From positions 86,101,277-86,165,276 of the forward strand of contig OX421961.1 in assembly GCA_949128115.1 (NCBI GenBank): DNA of 64,000 bases. The letters are read 5' to 3'. This document shows, piece after piece, positions 1 through 13,041 of this stretch. A program made the position numbers and the translations under genes. The first letter of the stretch is position 1. The number at the start of each line of letters is the position of its first letter. The DNA is from Anaspis maculata (Eukaryota > Arthropoda > Insecta > Coleoptera > Scraptiidae). The notes under the pieces are model-generated. The model was not told the origin of the DNA and made no database searches. It saw nothing but the letters and a program-made list of their open reading frames with translations.

Positions 1-443
1 TATGTATTATGAAGCGAAATTGTATTCAAAAAATCTGGATTATTTGACGTGGGCTTGACATATGGCATGCGACACTCGCAGTACTGCCACTCATATGGCA
101 CTAATAACACTGTTGTGACATTAATCCGAAGCCTGCACGAGCAAAAATAAGTTAATTTCAAGGAAGAATCGACCAAAATGTGAGATCAAACCATAGCACT
201 CCAGCATTTCATTTTTTTTTTGTATAAATCAGTTCAAAACGAAGGTGTTCTTCAGTCATTGAGAATGGCCAACTAGAGTTTCTATTGGCTCTTCAAAATG
301 TGACGTCACGCACTTGCAGACAAATCTTCATCTTTTTTTTTATATGTACAAAAACTTTTTTAAACAAAATCATCTTGCCAATGCAACAATTTTGGGAGGA
401 TCTTTCATAAAAAGAAATAAAAAATGTCCACTAGCCTATTGTA
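1..443. other. No recognisable feature
   Basis: AT-rich sequence with short poly-T runs. Small open frames are present but show no domain, splice signal or codon pattern that supports a gene. Confidence 0.5.
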
Positions 444-544
444 ACAAAATTTGGAATTGGGGTAGGCTGTGCCCTGGCCGAAAGCAGCTTGACATCCTGA
501 AACTTGACCAGCAGGTCACAGCCTACCCCAATTCCGAATTTTGT
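444..544. repeat. Imperfect hairpin, probable MITE or element terminus
   Basis: Positions 444-471 and 517-544 are inverted copies about 28 bp long, built on ACAAAATTYGGAATTGGGG. The flank GATC-ACAAAATTCGG also forms the ends of the element at 56301-56700, so this is probably a relative or fragment of that family. It directly abuts the repeat at 545-760. Confidence 0.6.
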
Positions 545-760
545 TGATCGCATGGTATAAGGTGACATAGGTGATCTAAGATGATACCTTGTAGTCTGAA
601 AATTACTCTATCGAGCATCACAAGAATTTCCGAAATTGGGCAATTTTTCTCCAGATATTCCGATTTTAACCAAAGCGATACCTATTTCAGGGTGGTCCAC
701 TACAATTTTGGCTCAGTTTATTTGAATTTTTACCCCGATTTAACTAGGTACCTTACCTAT
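545..760 (+). repeat. Solo arm of the foldback family at 47209-48220
   Basis: This stretch matches both arms of the palindrome at 47209-48220. Shared landmarks are CTCTATCGAGCATCAC, the GGGCAATTTTTC block and the closing CAGGGTGGTCCACT. Only one arm is present here, so it is a fragment or a solo terminus. Confidence 0.6.
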
Positions 761-822
761 ATAAAACTTTATATACAAAAAGTAACCCTTCGTGTTTTTC
801 CACCGCATGTAAAACTCCCATC

Positions 823-2170
823 TAGGGCATCCAATCCTGAGACTTAAACGAAATCCCGGGATTTCGGGAATGAAAATTTCAAATCCCGGGATCCCGGGAT
901 TTTCGGAATTCCTCAAATGATGCAGATTTTCACCTCAGTTGAGTGGAAAACAGAGTCAAAGCAAGAAACACAGATCATTCAAGTAAGAACATCATCATTT
1001 GACACCAATATTAGAATTTTATTGTTTTTATTTTGCATAAATAGAGCATTACATTGCAATTATGCGTGCTTTTTTCGAGGAAGCAAAAATCACTTGCTAA
1101 GACAAAATAAATTGTTTTTTTTTTTCCTAATTTATCACAGTTTTATCTTATTTCATGTGTTAGGACATGTCCTCAAGTTTTCAAGGGCTACTATTTTCAT
1201 TTCCATATAACTTTGCGCCTGGAACTTGAATACCATGGTGTTTGGTGGTATGGTCACCGGAAGAGGTATCTGGTGTCTAAATACTGGCTCTAAGTGTAAT
1301 GTATAGAGAGCGGATTTATATGCGGTAAAAAAGTCCAAAATATGTAGTTTATATGCGCTTAAAAAGTATCGAAATATGCGGTAAAAATGTTCAAATAGAG
1401 CATTATATGCGAGTAAATATGTGATATAAGCTGCAAGAATAGTGAAAAATACAACATTTACATGTAAAACCAACCAACCAACTTTGACCATCTGAGTAAA
1501 AAAAAAAAATCTTCGAAAAATGTGAATTATTTTTTCTTGAAATTAAAATATCGTGATTTTCTCGCACAATATAGATAAAATGGCCAAAATAGTGACAAAT
1601 ATTCAGTTATTTGCAAAAATATGGTCTAAATATGCGGCTATATGCGATTATATGGACTATCAAATTGTATGCGGTAAAAAGTCAAAATAATAAATTATAT
1701 GCGAAATAAGACTTTGGTATTTAGATTCCTTATAGATGGAAACGTCAAGATGCAAGTCGACAGTTGCATCCAACTCAGCGAATAAAACATGTAAAAAATT
1801 ATAAATCCGCTCTCTAGTAATGTACCAGGTACATACCTCACCTATCAATTCTAATATCAGTATTATTATCAAGTATCAATACTATCAATTACCACCAACC
1901 ATTAAACAGCAAATGATGATTAGGTACTAGCTTTATTTCAGCAAAATAAATATGATAATAATTATTACTAATAAATAATGGTTTCAAATTCAATGTGCTC
2001 ACTTGAATAATCTGTGTTTCTTGCATTAACGCCATTAACTCTATTTTTCATTTCAGTGAGGTGAAAAGACGCATCATTTGAAAAATCTCGAAAATCCCGG
2101 GATCTCGGTGGAAAAATCCCGGGATTTTCGGGATTGGAAATCCAACGGGATCCCGGGATTGGATGCCCTA
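823..2170. mobile_element. hAT-like non-autonomous element with 8-bp target duplication
   Basis: Terminal inverted repeats begin TAGGGCATCCAATCC (823) and end GGATTGGATGCCCTA (2170). They are bracketed by a perfect 8-bp direct repeat CTCCCATC at 815-822 and 2171-2178. The inverted arms continue about 190 bp inward (to about 1000 and from about 1975) and contain clustered ATCCCGGGAT motifs. An 8-bp duplication is the signature of hAT transposons. No transposase frame is visible, so it is non-autonomous. A second hAT-like element (1304-1816) is inserted in its middle. Confidence 0.82.
1304..1816. mobile_element. Nested hAT-like MITE
   Basis: The ends are TAGAGAGCGGATTTATA (1304-1320) and its inverted copy at 1800-1816. 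A perfect 8-bp direct repeat GTAATGTA lies at 1296-1303 and 1817-1824. The interior repeats TATGCGGTAAAAA-like motifs irregularly in both halves. At 513 bp without coding capacity it is a MITE, and it is younger than the element at 823-2170 that it interrupts. Confidence 0.83.
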
Positions 2171-2382
2171 CTCCCATCGGCTCAATGCGCAATGTACTCG
2201 TATACCCTTTCAGTATGTATCCCTTCGATTGGGACATCTTCCATTTTACGCCAGCTCAATCACCACTCACAACAGCCCAACTTACAGAACATTATGTTTG
2301 TGTGGTGAACAGGTGGGAACCAATTGGCTCTGCAACTCTGTACGTTACGATGCAATTCATTAGAAGGTCGATTCGATTGTAT

Positions 2383-2810
2383 TTAAATCAAACGGATCTC
2401 GCGCGCCGTCCGCGACTTCGCGATGCAGCAGCTCTTTGAGTACATTCCTTGGCCTCCGCATCCGTTTGCTGGTAGGTAGGTGGATATGTCTCTGTAAAAA
2501 GTGGAGGAATGACGGAAAAACGCACTCATTTTCCCTGTCTTGAGCTGTTCGGTCGTCGACGGTGAAATTTGTATCGCACCGCCCAGAAGAGACAATACAT
2601 CTCGTTTGGAATTCCGTTTGTGGAGTTGCCGTCGGTTGAAAGTCGGCACACGCTGCTGAAAGTGACGGGTTCTATGGCTGACGTGATCGATTCGTTTGAG
2701 CGGACGGGACGCGAATGGAATAGTACTCCGGGGGCAGAACCCGGCACGCCGGGACGCTTTCAGCACCGCACCTGCGATCGGTTTATTTACGAGGACTTTA
2801 TTTAGAGAGG
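2383..2810. other. CpG-rich block with overlapping open frames, gene status unresolved
   Basis: This stretch is richer in G+C and CpG than its surroundings and is open on both strands (minus 2383-2766, plus 2569-2805). Neither translation shows a recognisable domain, and no clear donor or acceptor fixes an exon. It could be an exon, a CpG-rich promoter or an old element. Confidence 0.2.
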
Positions 2811-3000
2811 AAGACTGATGCGCTTATACCACGGGCCTATACCCTATACCTTTTCACACCCTTCAAAGCTCCACGAGTCTTTGTCGTTCTCACTTCAGTA
2901 GCGCACCTTTACCTGAAATATTCACTATTCCTATCCATTCACCTTGCAGTTTTAAAAAGTAGGCAATGACATAAAACATAAAAAGTATATTATTCAACAA

Positions 3001-3100
3001 GCGGGTACTGATTGCTTCTTACGCATGAGGATGCAGTTTGCCGATACGAGCCTTGGCGAGTGTCGTAAAGCATCCGAATGAGTAATAGCCATTACCCGCG
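3001..3100. mobile_element. Short MITE with GCGGGTAATG-type ends
   Basis: The left end (GCGGGTACTGATTGCTTC) and right end (AGCCATTACCCGCGAGTAG) are imperfect inverted copies separated by about 40 bp. A half copy occurs at 43172-43240, next to a LINE tail, which confirms that the sequence is dispersed. Confidence 0.6.
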
Positions 3101-3270
3101 AGTAGGATACTATTATGCTTTATATATCCAGTCTTATTGGGAAATTCAGGTATGTATGTGCGTGATAATGCGTTCATTATCCATAGGATTGGATAAAGTT
3201 AATTATGAGACGGCATTAGATCATAATGCCCTAGTTGTTATGGACTTGCATACATATAAAATGCAAATAT

Positions 3271-3485
3271 CAAGTCGCGATTTACACTTGGTACGTCGCG
3301 CCGCGGCATAGTAAGTAGCGATTTACACTTGATAAGTCGCGATTTACACTTGGTAAGTCGCGATTTACACTTAGTATGTCGCGATTTACACTCAGTAAGT
3401 CGCGCCGCGACATAATAAGTCGCGATTCTAATCTCAAAAAATAAGTGTTAATCGCGTTACCAAGTGTAAGTCGCGATTCTAACCA
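3271..3485 (+). repeat. Tandem array of about 20 bp, consensus AAGTCGCGATTTACACTTGGT
   Basis: Roughly five tandem copies of GTCGCGATTTACACTT lie between 3271 and 3400, followed by diverged units with GTCGCGATTCTAA up to about 3485. Two CGTCGCGCCGCG-type inserts interrupt it. On the minus strand the array translates as repeats of SVNRDL, a by-product of its period. There are no leader, spacers or cas genes, so it is a minisatellite and not a CRISPR array. Confidence 0.75.
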
Positions 3486-3489
3486 CAAA

Positions 3490-6400
3490 AAATAAATAGC
3501 ATGGCCCTTCTTCGCTTTCTTATTTATTTACCAGGTACCTCTTAGATAACGCTACAATAGGACAGCGTCTAACCTCGGTCTAAACCAGTAGGTAGTTGGT
3601 AGTAGATCTTTCCAATATACGATATTCAGCGGCACGAGTTGCGCTGTAGGTTCGCAAAGCTAGGGGATGGAACTCATGCGTCTGCGCGAGATAGGAAAAG
3701 TCAAAACCTACAGATTTTCAGCCATCGATTTAACAAAGGAAAACAGATGACAAGAAACTCCTGACTTCCATGCTAGATTATGTGGAATGATGTTGTCCAT
3801 GTGCATTGCTGTCGAAAAAATGAATTCCGCGCGTGGTGTTCCGAAAAGAACGAAAAAGCCGTTTTCAGTGTATAACTGGTTGCCTAGAAGGTGATGTTTT
3901 TTGGGAACACACATGAAATGGAACTGTAATGTTCTTTTCGTACGGTTTTTGCAGCCAGACACTCAACAAACTGCCCGTCATTTTTGAAAAAAAAACAGAA
4001 AACACAAAACCTCTGATATATTATACATATAACCCGATTAAATTTTAGTTACCATTTGTTTACATGCAGTTCCATGCCACTGACAGACAGGACGGCAACC
4101 GTAAGGCAGAGAACAATACCAGAAGTAGGGCGGTATTTTCAAAAACACACCAACTGATGAACACGTTACCATATTTTCGCTCATTGTGTATCTAGAACTG
4201 ATCCATCATTGCTGGTCTTGAACACGATGAAAGATCAAGAAACACTCTTTTTTCCATAGCTTATTTGAGAGTTTTATTTCCAGCCGTTTCAATAATAGAC
4301 AATGTTGAAATTACGCTTTTTACATGTGTTAGCATACGGCACTATTCTCAAATCCCCTAGCATGGTTGCGCCAGCGCAGAAATGGCACTGAATTTCGCCT
4401 ATTTTTCCTGTTAGGGATCTTTTTCTAAATGGTGGCAGGCCATTTCAGATTCAGAGTTGGCCGATTCAAAATTATCACAAGTGACAGTCAGTGCGGGGGT
4501 CATGTAAAAGGTTTTGTGAAACGTCTTCCCGCTAGAGGAAATAGAATAAACAAGGCAAGGCTTAAAAACCGTTCAAGTTCCTGTCGAGTTGACTATTTGA
4601 CAGCAGTTTAAATGGGCGCCAACGGGAAATGCATAGTAGCCATTACCAACAGCTCCGGTGAAATGGTTCCCATTATTTTGTTTCATTCAATTCACCACAG
4701 ACAGACATGTTCGTTTCCATTGAGATGCCTTCACTAAGATATTGTCACGAATAGAAAAGGGTCTACCCTTTTGCTACTCGTGGACTGAGGGCTCACTCTT
4801 TATTTTGTTTTGCACAGCTGAAACCGGGAAGGTAAATGGAACTCGAGCATGCTAACATGATATAAGTTTATCAATTATTATAAAATAATTCCGCATCACA
4901 CTATTTACATGACAATTATAAACTTGGGACTGAGTCCCTTGAACCAACTGCATGAATGATGAATCAATGAATGCCGGTTGATCAATCCATCCCCCGTGTG
5001 CCCGCGTATGTAAGTCTCCTTAATCCGAATCGACCAATCAGGTCATTAATACAGGTAGGTACCTGCACTATTTGTTTTTCGTGCAAATACCTTTGTTTGC
5101 ATTTTATTGCATCGCAGAAATGACCTAGCGTCTGCCAATGATTGGGCGACTCGGCAACTTACATATTTGGGTTCCACGTGCGTTTCCGTTATTATATTCA
5201 AGGGATGAGCCTTTACCTAGGACCTTTATGTCATTATCATGACAATACATTGTTGATGTATGTTTGGTTTATTCGGTAGGTTGTAGAAGATAGTCCTGAA
5301 TTAATTGATTCTAATGTGCCTGGCATGTGTCGGAAGCCTGTAAACTTCGACAGTAAATCAGTGAAAATGCGGCATGTCATACGACGAGACGTATTCCAAA
5401 CCGGAACGACCAAAATAAACAAACTCCCGTCGCCGCATGCAGTAGTAGGTATAGCTGAAAGCTATGAAAGAACCAACAACGGACGGGTTGGCGCGGCGGT
5501 CGCAGAAAATAGTCTCGCTGGGTGCATTTCGAACACATTACCAGGCGTATTTCCTGAAACGCTTGTGAGTTAGTAGAAATCTTGGAATAGCATCATGCCA
5601 GAGAACCAGCTTCAGTATTGAGTGGCTCAGTACAACGCCCATGCATTGTACGATATCCTACGGTCTTCCAGTTATAGCGTGGAGGTACCTACTCTCTGCT
5701 CTCTTGTCTCTTGGTTGAAGCAAGGTTTTTGTTTTTCTATAATTCTGAAATTATCGGTAGTGAAGTTTCGGAAGTTGAAATTGAAAAAAATCACGGGCTT
5801 GATACCCGAACTAAGAAATTGTTTGCCGAAATAACGAATAACAATTACAGTGATAACATTATAGTGTGGGGCGACGTCGCGCAACTCGATTTAAAAAGTT
5901 ATAACATGCAGCCAAGTACACACATATACGAAGCTGTATTCAGAGAAGAATTTGCACTTCCTTTAGAAAAAAACGCCACTTCGACACGACCCCCGGGTCC
6001 ATAGTTACGAATTTTTGAAAACGATCGCAGAGCTACAGTTTGTGCACATTGAAAATCTGCGCGTGTATACCCGACCGACAGTGCAATAGGTCGTTTGATT
6101 TGCCACGCGCATATGTGGCGCGAATTTCATAGTTTTGTACACCGATATTGAAAATTAACACTAGAAAATCTTGTAGTGCACCTAAAATTCCACAAATAAT
6201 TTGAGGTGTGTGTAAAAATGACAGCCAGGAACCAGTAGCTAATCAGGGGGGTAGACAGAGCATGCAGCGTCGCCATTCAACTGACTGGTGTACGAAAGTT
6301 TTTAGAATTTGGCGCCTTTACCTACGCATGCGCACCTGCCCAAACGAAATAGCCTATTCGACTGTTTGACATTTTGAAATAGTCATCAATAGGTACCTCA

Positions 6401-8620
6401 AGGCTGTATTCGCAGGGTATTAATATCTCTCCCTCATAAATAAAGATAAAGAGATACAGAGATTTAGATGGGATTCCATTATATGTGTGTTCACCTTGTT
6501 TCCGTTTAGATTACCCCCACATTTTTTCAGCCGAATAGCCTTAAATCATTGGAAAAGTTTCTGAAACATTGCTCAGACATTTTTTGACAAACGACAAAAT
6601 TATCAATTGTTTCATAATTTTGAGAGTCGTAAAAAATTTAATTCATGGCCGTTCTTTGAAAAAAAGTTGTCAATTTCACCATCCTGTTTAACTTGATACA
6701 TGGCTTGTATAACTTGTTTGGCAATACAAACAGCTTGCCACCCCTTTGTATCAGCAAGAAAAGCGTTAATAAGTATTATTAGTTACACGCTGATGATGTC
6801 TTGAAGATAAAAAAAGCAAATTTTACAACAAAATGCAGACTCCCACCGGCATAATTGAAGTTTGCACGTAACGGGTATTATGTAAATATTTCAATTACCT
6901 GCAAGCTTTCCTCTACATTCACGTTATTTTGATCATTTAAATTGCTGTAAAATGCCATTAAAATGTCAATGTTGAAATATTGAGCTTCACACGTCGCGCG
7001 CGCTCACCAAAAACCAAACAGTAATTATACGTTTTGAATCCATCTATGCATGGTAATAAATGGCTGGCTTGAGGCATTTTGAGGGGAGCCCGCTTGAAGA
7101 ATCACCACATCGCGTTTTATTCAGTCTCTTGTTTCTAAACCGCCGCGCGCCGATCGAAATGGGCCACACAAAAATTTCAGTCGCATTCAAATTTACATAT
7201 CTATGTAATATAATATTGAGTGGATTATTTTGAATGATTTTTGGTTTTCTGATGAGCTCACGTATTGGACATGCCGTGGGCCAGTTTTAGTACAGGTGCT
7301 TCCTTCCCCTTGTTGGTTTTGAAAATGCCAAGGGTTCAAAACAAAGTACATCCTTGTAGCTTTCCAAAGAGACCTGAGGAGTGATATACATTTCTTTCAA
7401 AGAATTAGCCCGTAGAACCTGATTTCGCAACGGCTGATTTCACCTAACACCTATTTAACTCTATCCTTAACCAAGTGTTTGCTCTAAAAGTTGTGTACCA
7501 AGAAATGTTTACAGTAGTAGTGTTGATCGAAAACTAAATAACTCTGAAAGCTCAAGTTTTCTGTTTACTATTCAAACTCTTGCAGAGATTAATGAACTAA
7601 TAAAGTGCACGAGTTTATTGGCTTGGTAATGAAAGTTTTCGCGCTTGAATATGTTAACACCAAAGTGTTGATAGAAAAAAACTGACTACCACAACACAGG
7701 ATCATCAAACAGAACTCCACCCACAAATACTGGTTTCGCCCCTGTTGGGGGTTCATCAGTGCGGGAACATCCAAGTCCGATCATTTGGTGAAGTAACAGT
7801 TAACTACTCAGAACTCAGTTAAACACTCCTAATATGTGAGTCTCCCATGCGGCGCCACCTATCAAAGGCATTCCGCGATGCTGTAACTCAGAACATCGGG
7901 CAGGAATAAAGGAATATTGTGAGGTTCTGGTCTTGTGGTCCGGTGCGATGTTGTGGTAGTCAGTGAGCTGTGTTTCATTAAAACTTCTGATTCCTCGATG
8001 GCCCTAAGGGGCGTATTACCTAATTTGCATGTTTGTTTTACCAGTAGTGTTGGTCCGGAACTAAATAACTCTCGACTCTTTGAGTGCTGATTTCAAGTGT
8101 AAAGTTCTTCTAGATTTCAACACTATTATTTTAACACCCAACAGTCTCAATACTTACCATTCAACACGAGTGATTTTTCTTACAGTGTAAGGCCAGGAAT
8201 CCGGAAAACCAAATCTGCAAGTTTCATGGAACTTGCATATGCACATACATAAGTACATACATGAGTACATACACAAGTAGATATGCACAATATGTCTGTT
8301 AATTTCTGCGCTGCGTATAGGTTGAGTCATAGATATGAGAAAACTCGATTGTGTACCTAAAATGAACCGAATATCATTGATCCTTCCCATCTAGGTACCT
8401 ACTTACGTCTTTTGACAGTTGACATCCCTCCATTATAATAATTAATAATAATTTATTGTCGTAGCTTTCACACCCCTATTTCATACGGACTACCCATTTT
8501 CTCATTCGATTTACACTTTAAAATGTTGATTACCAATTCATTTTTGAGAAACGCACTGCGAAAAAAAAACCGTACATAGTCGAAGGGATTGCGTCTCACA
8601 ATGTAAAATCAAAAATATAG
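3490..8620. other. Long stretch without supported genes
   Basis: I see no supported gene here. A short hairpin lies at 4746-4782 (CACGAATAG-AAAAGGGT with its inverse). Plus-strand open frames at 5316-5573 and 5711-6004 have fairly protein-like composition but no domain or splice context I can identify. Weak diverged direct similarity exists between about 7510-7570 and 8040-8110 (both carry a CTAAATAACTCT motif). Confidence 0.4.
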
Positions 8621-8624
8621 TATA

Positions 8625-11326
8625 GTGGGGACGGTACGCGACGAAAATCCCTTGGATACTGCACTTCTGAGTAGAGTTATGAAACTTGGCACATAGTTTC
8701 TAGGGACCATAAGAAGAAATTTCGCCCGATGTTCCAAAAATTTTTTTGGGCGGAATCCGTTATATTTATATTGGCCCCTTTTTCCAAAATGGCGTCCAAA
8801 TTTTGAAAATTGGCGATTGGTCGTACAGTGGCGCGCAAAGTATCAATTCCTAACATTTTGACCATAACGAGTTGATTTAAACCACCCCTGACTCGATCCG
8901 TCTAATATTTTGGCCATTTGGGCCTTTTTTCTAAAATGGCAGCCAAACTTTGAAAGTTGGAATTTGGTCGTATAGTGGCCTGCAACGTATCAATTCTAGA
9001 CATTTCAACCATGGCAAGTCGATTAAAGCCTACCCCGACTCTACCCAATCTAAATTTTGGCCTCAATACTCAATTATAGTGCTGATTTAGATTTTTTCTA
9101 TCTTGAACTTCTTGAACTTTCTGTGTGCCCAACATGTGAGATGATGTGAGTAATCCGGAGAGCAGAATCACTATACATTTTTCCGAAGAAATGAAAGACT
9201 CTTCCCAGTGGCAGAACCTATTTCACGCATGTATAAAACTGTGAAAACCATAAAAAAAACTCGAAAGTACATACCTAGACACCAACTGCAAGTTGTTTCA
9301 GAAAATGTTCATCAGCGCAGAAGAAATTTGGCTTGTTGATTAGGAATAAATTCTTGCAAGGTTTGATTTTCTGCATGAGAGAGCGTCCCACTAATGTAGA
9401 GCATCTGAGTCGACTGTGCGCTGATATGGGGTGCAATTTATTTGGAAATTTGCACGTTTGCATGAAGTATCAATTCGTAACATTTTGACTATGACGAGTT
9501 GATTCAATCCACCTCTGACTCGATTCGGCTGATATTTGGGCCATTGAGACCTTCTTTCCAAAATGGCAGCCAAACCTCGAAAATCGGCAGGTGGTCGTAT
9601 AGGGGCACACAAGGTATCCATTCCTTTACATTTCGACCATTGCGAGTCGATTCCTTCCCGACTCGACTTGACTCAAATTTTGGCCTCAATCCCCATTTAT
9701 AGTCTTGTCAGTGAAGATCTCATGGCATCAAAACCGCAAGGAATTTTGAAGTCCAAGTTGTTTGGTACTAAAAGGGATCGAGATAAGCGGTTTTTGCAGA
9801 TTTATACGTCGATAAGAGTTGTACTTGAAAAGATTTGAGCAGAAAACAATCACAATGTACCTCTTATTGAATAATAGTACTGTTTATAAAAATTTCTGCA
9901 AGTTTCTAGTTTGTCCAAGACACAAAGATCTCTCCTATGGGTCTTAGTTTGTCCCATGTGACACATTTTTGGCAAAAAATGTAGGTACAGTGTTAGATTT
10001 TTTGCACTTACCCGTAAAGTTCCTCATTGTTAAAACCTGTACCTGGATCGCAATCGGATTTTTTAGTATCTATGGTAGGAAGAATAATATTATACCTTCG
10101 AGAAAAGCATTGCAGCTTTAGCGCCTTATGCACATAGTTCTTTCCCAACCTTGGTATATGTAAGTGACAAAACGAGTATAATGCAATATGTAGAAATTGG
10201 ATCACCTACAGGAATTGGAATTCAAATGGGATTCAGGGTAGGTGAGAGTTCTGTTCTGTTCTTCACTAATGTAATAGATAAAGAAAACAGTGAAGAAGAA
10301 TGTAGGTGAGCATCTTGCACAATCGCACAAACGCAAACGTGCAAATTTTCAAATAAGTTGCATCCCATATATCGGCGCACAGTCGACTTAGATGCTCTAC
10401 ATCAGTGGGACGCTCTCTCATGCAGAAAATCAAACCTTGCAAGAATTTATTCCTAATCAACATGCAACATTTCTTCTACACTGATGAAAATTAACCGAAG
10501 TCTAAGATCTGAGAGGCAGAGGGAAGTCTAACCTCCAAACACTACTGAGAAACAGCAAATACACGCGATAAAGCGCAGATTCCTCATTCACTGTTATCTC
10601 TTCTATCTATCTGTAACCTGACTTATCTTTAAGCACAAATACAAATTTTGAAATAACTTGCAGTTGATTTGTAGGCTTATGTAATGTACTTCCGACATTT
10701 TTTATGGTTTTGACAGTTTTATACATGCGTGAAATAGGTTATGCCAGTGGGGTGGGGAGCCTTTTATTTCTTTGGAAGAATGTAGTGATTCTACTCTCCG
10801 GATTACTCACATGTTGGACACACAGAAAGTCCAAAAAATGGTTTTCAACAACCCTTCTAAAAATTGAAAAATAAATTTCAGTATCAGCACTATAATTGAG
10901 TATTGAGGCCAAAATTTAGGTTGGATAGAATCGGGGTAGGCCTCAATCAGTTTGTCATGGTCGAAATGTCAAGAATTGATACCTTGCAGGCCACTATACG
11001 ACCAAAGCCAACTTCCAAAGTTTGTCTGCCATTTTGGAAAAAGGCCCAAATGGCCAAAACATCAGACGGATCAAGTCAGGGGTGGCTTAAATCAACTGGT
11101 CATGGTCAAAATGTTAGGAATTGATACTTCACGCGCCACTGTACGCCCAATCGCCAATTTTCAAAATTTGGTCGCCATTCTGGAAAAAGGGGCCTATAGA
11201 ACGGATTCCGTCGAAAAATTTTTTGGGAACATCGGACGAAATTTCTTCCTATGGCCCTTAGAAACTATGTGCCAATTTTCATAACTCTACTCAAAAGTGC
11301 AGTATCCAAAAGCGTACCGACCCCAC
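8625..11326. mobile_element. Large TA-flanked foldback element, GTGGGGWCGGTACGC ends
   Basis: The left end GTGGGGACGGTACGCG (8625) and right end GCGTACCGACCCCAC (11326) are inverted and lie between TA dinucleotides (8623-8624, 11327-11328). The inverted arms are very long: about 8625-9470 against about 10300-11326, with indels. The central 9720-10300 has no coding frame I recognise. The termini match those of the element at 25943-29157 (GTGCGGTCGGTA), so the two belong to one family. A TA target would fit the Tc1/mariner group, but no transposase is visible here. Confidence 0.75.
8840..9075. repeat. Subterminal repeat unit of the 8625-11326 element
   Basis: A unit of about 235 bp runs from AATTCCTAACATTTTGACCA to TTTTGGCCTCAAT. 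A diverged direct copy lies at about 9475-9705 and an inverted copy at about 10905-11130. The interior therefore carries a third copy beyond the two expected from the terminal inverted repeats. Confidence 0.7.
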
Positions 11327-11328
11327 TA

Positions 11329-12722
11329 GTACCCTGTACTGTGAGCGTGATTTATTTTGTCTACAGATTCATTGCTCATTTGGAAGTCACCAAATTAATG
11401 TTACCGTCGTCGGTCGTATAGCCGTGCACACTTGAGTTTTTCGACTTTTACCGGATGTCTAAAGTAGTAAACAGATTATTGAAATTGAGTGCAAACGCCA
11501 GATGTTGAAAATGCTATTTGTTCAAACAAATCCCACATTCATACCAACTTTATTTATAGACAATAATGAAGCCAACATTAATTTGAATCATTATCAGAGT
11601 ACCGTCTGAAGCACCCGACAAGTTACTTAGTAGGTATGGGTTAAATTCAATTCGCCAACTTTCGGTAGAGTATTATTACAACTGCTTGAGTGACCTATCG
11701 GAGTTTATGAAAATTCTTGGAATTTCGCTATCCAGCGGACGAGTGCAGAATTTAATTTGAACAACACTATATACACAACGTTAATTCCTCCAAGACATGG
11801 TTTTATTAAATTATTCAGTACCCGTCTCCGTTAGAGATAAAATATTCATGGCAATAAGTAGTGGAATGCTGTAAAATATAAAACCGTGTTTTAATTCTGT
11901 CGACCTTAGAGAGGCATACTAGCAAAAAAAAGTCATATAAACCGGACATCGGTCAAGTTCTTGCGTCTATCCTGCGACAACTCAATGTCGTCGTGATAGA
12001 GCGAGCGAGTTATTGTTTGTGCGACAGCAAAATGGAAGATTGCGATCATTATGTCAAAAAAATTGCTCAATCGGTATAACTTGGTGCGCGTCTGACTGGT
12101 TTTTTGTTGCGGCAAATTGTGTAGCCCAAAGTTTAATAATTATTAGTGTGCTAGTTTTATTGAAAGGCCGCTAAAATTGCCATCTCCAATTAAAAACTGC
12201 CACATCTATTCAACAACAGAAATTAATTTGATTATTTCTGAAGCGCTGAAGATAATGCTAGCTTGGTTGTTGTTGTGTTGTGTTGTTGAACCTGTTTCTT
12301 CTTTTCGTATAACCTTGGAGCATAATAAAGATAACACTTCGTTGTGAACTGCAGGAGTCCAATTCTGAATTACCTGTACTGAATCAGCGTCGAGTGAGGC
12401 CTTTGCCAGTCTTCACTTGACAGAACAAAACAAACGCATTTCTTTGGTCAAATAAGAAGTCAAGAACACTAAACTATTACGATAATTATTATACTACGTA
12501 AGGGTATTGATTCGCATGATCTTGCTTCGAGTGGCGATCCCGTGCATTCTAGTAAACACCCGACCTTTCTAGATTCTTCCATCCATTAGATCGCGGTGTA
12601 GATACGAGTGCGGAGCTCTGGACATTTTCAAAAGTATATACGATGGCTTGGCATTGGGAACCTTCAACGCTCGATCAAGACACATTTTGGCGGAGGCGCC
12701 AGTTCTAGAGCACGGCAGAATT
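11329..12722. other. No recognisable feature
   Basis: Mixed-composition sequence with short open frames only. I see no convincing inverted repeat, tail or exon. Confidence 0.4.
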
Positions 12723-12727
12723 TTATA

Positions 12728-13035
12728 TGGGTAATGTGCAAGATTATTCGGGAGTCGTTCAGAAACCATATGCCGGGTCACTAAGGAAACTGCTGGAGAA
12801 TGCATGGAACATTAAAGATGAATTAGTCAGACCTATATTATAAGGCATCAATCGTCGCCTCACGAGCAGTATTGAATTGGAAGAGACAGCGAGAGGATAA
12901 GAAGCGCTAGTCCCAGCGATATCCACAACGTAAATAATTGTTGCGTGTATTTATTGTAGTACGCAGTAATAAACGGTGTGTGTTTTAAAACGATCCTCTC
13001 AATTATATTCGAACCCGTACGCGAAATACGTAACA
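12728..13035 (+). mobile_element. Possible solo LTR
   Basis: The segment starts TGGGTAATG and ends ACGTAACA, giving the TG...CA ends of an LTR. It is bracketed by a 5-bp direct repeat TTATA (12723-12727 and 13036-13040). An AATAAA signal lies near its 3' part, at about 12968. No primer-binding site, gag-pol frame or second LTR is seen, so it would be a solo LTR. The 5-bp match could be chance. Confidence 0.35.
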
Positions 13036-13041
13036 TTATAT

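Noticed and set aside
3271..3485. CRISPR array
   Set aside because: Units are directly adjacent with no unique spacers, in a eukaryotic context without cas genes.
5711..6004. Possible 97-residue coding region
   Set aside because: The composition is plausible, but it starts from an arbitrary ATG, shows no domain and has no supporting neighbours.
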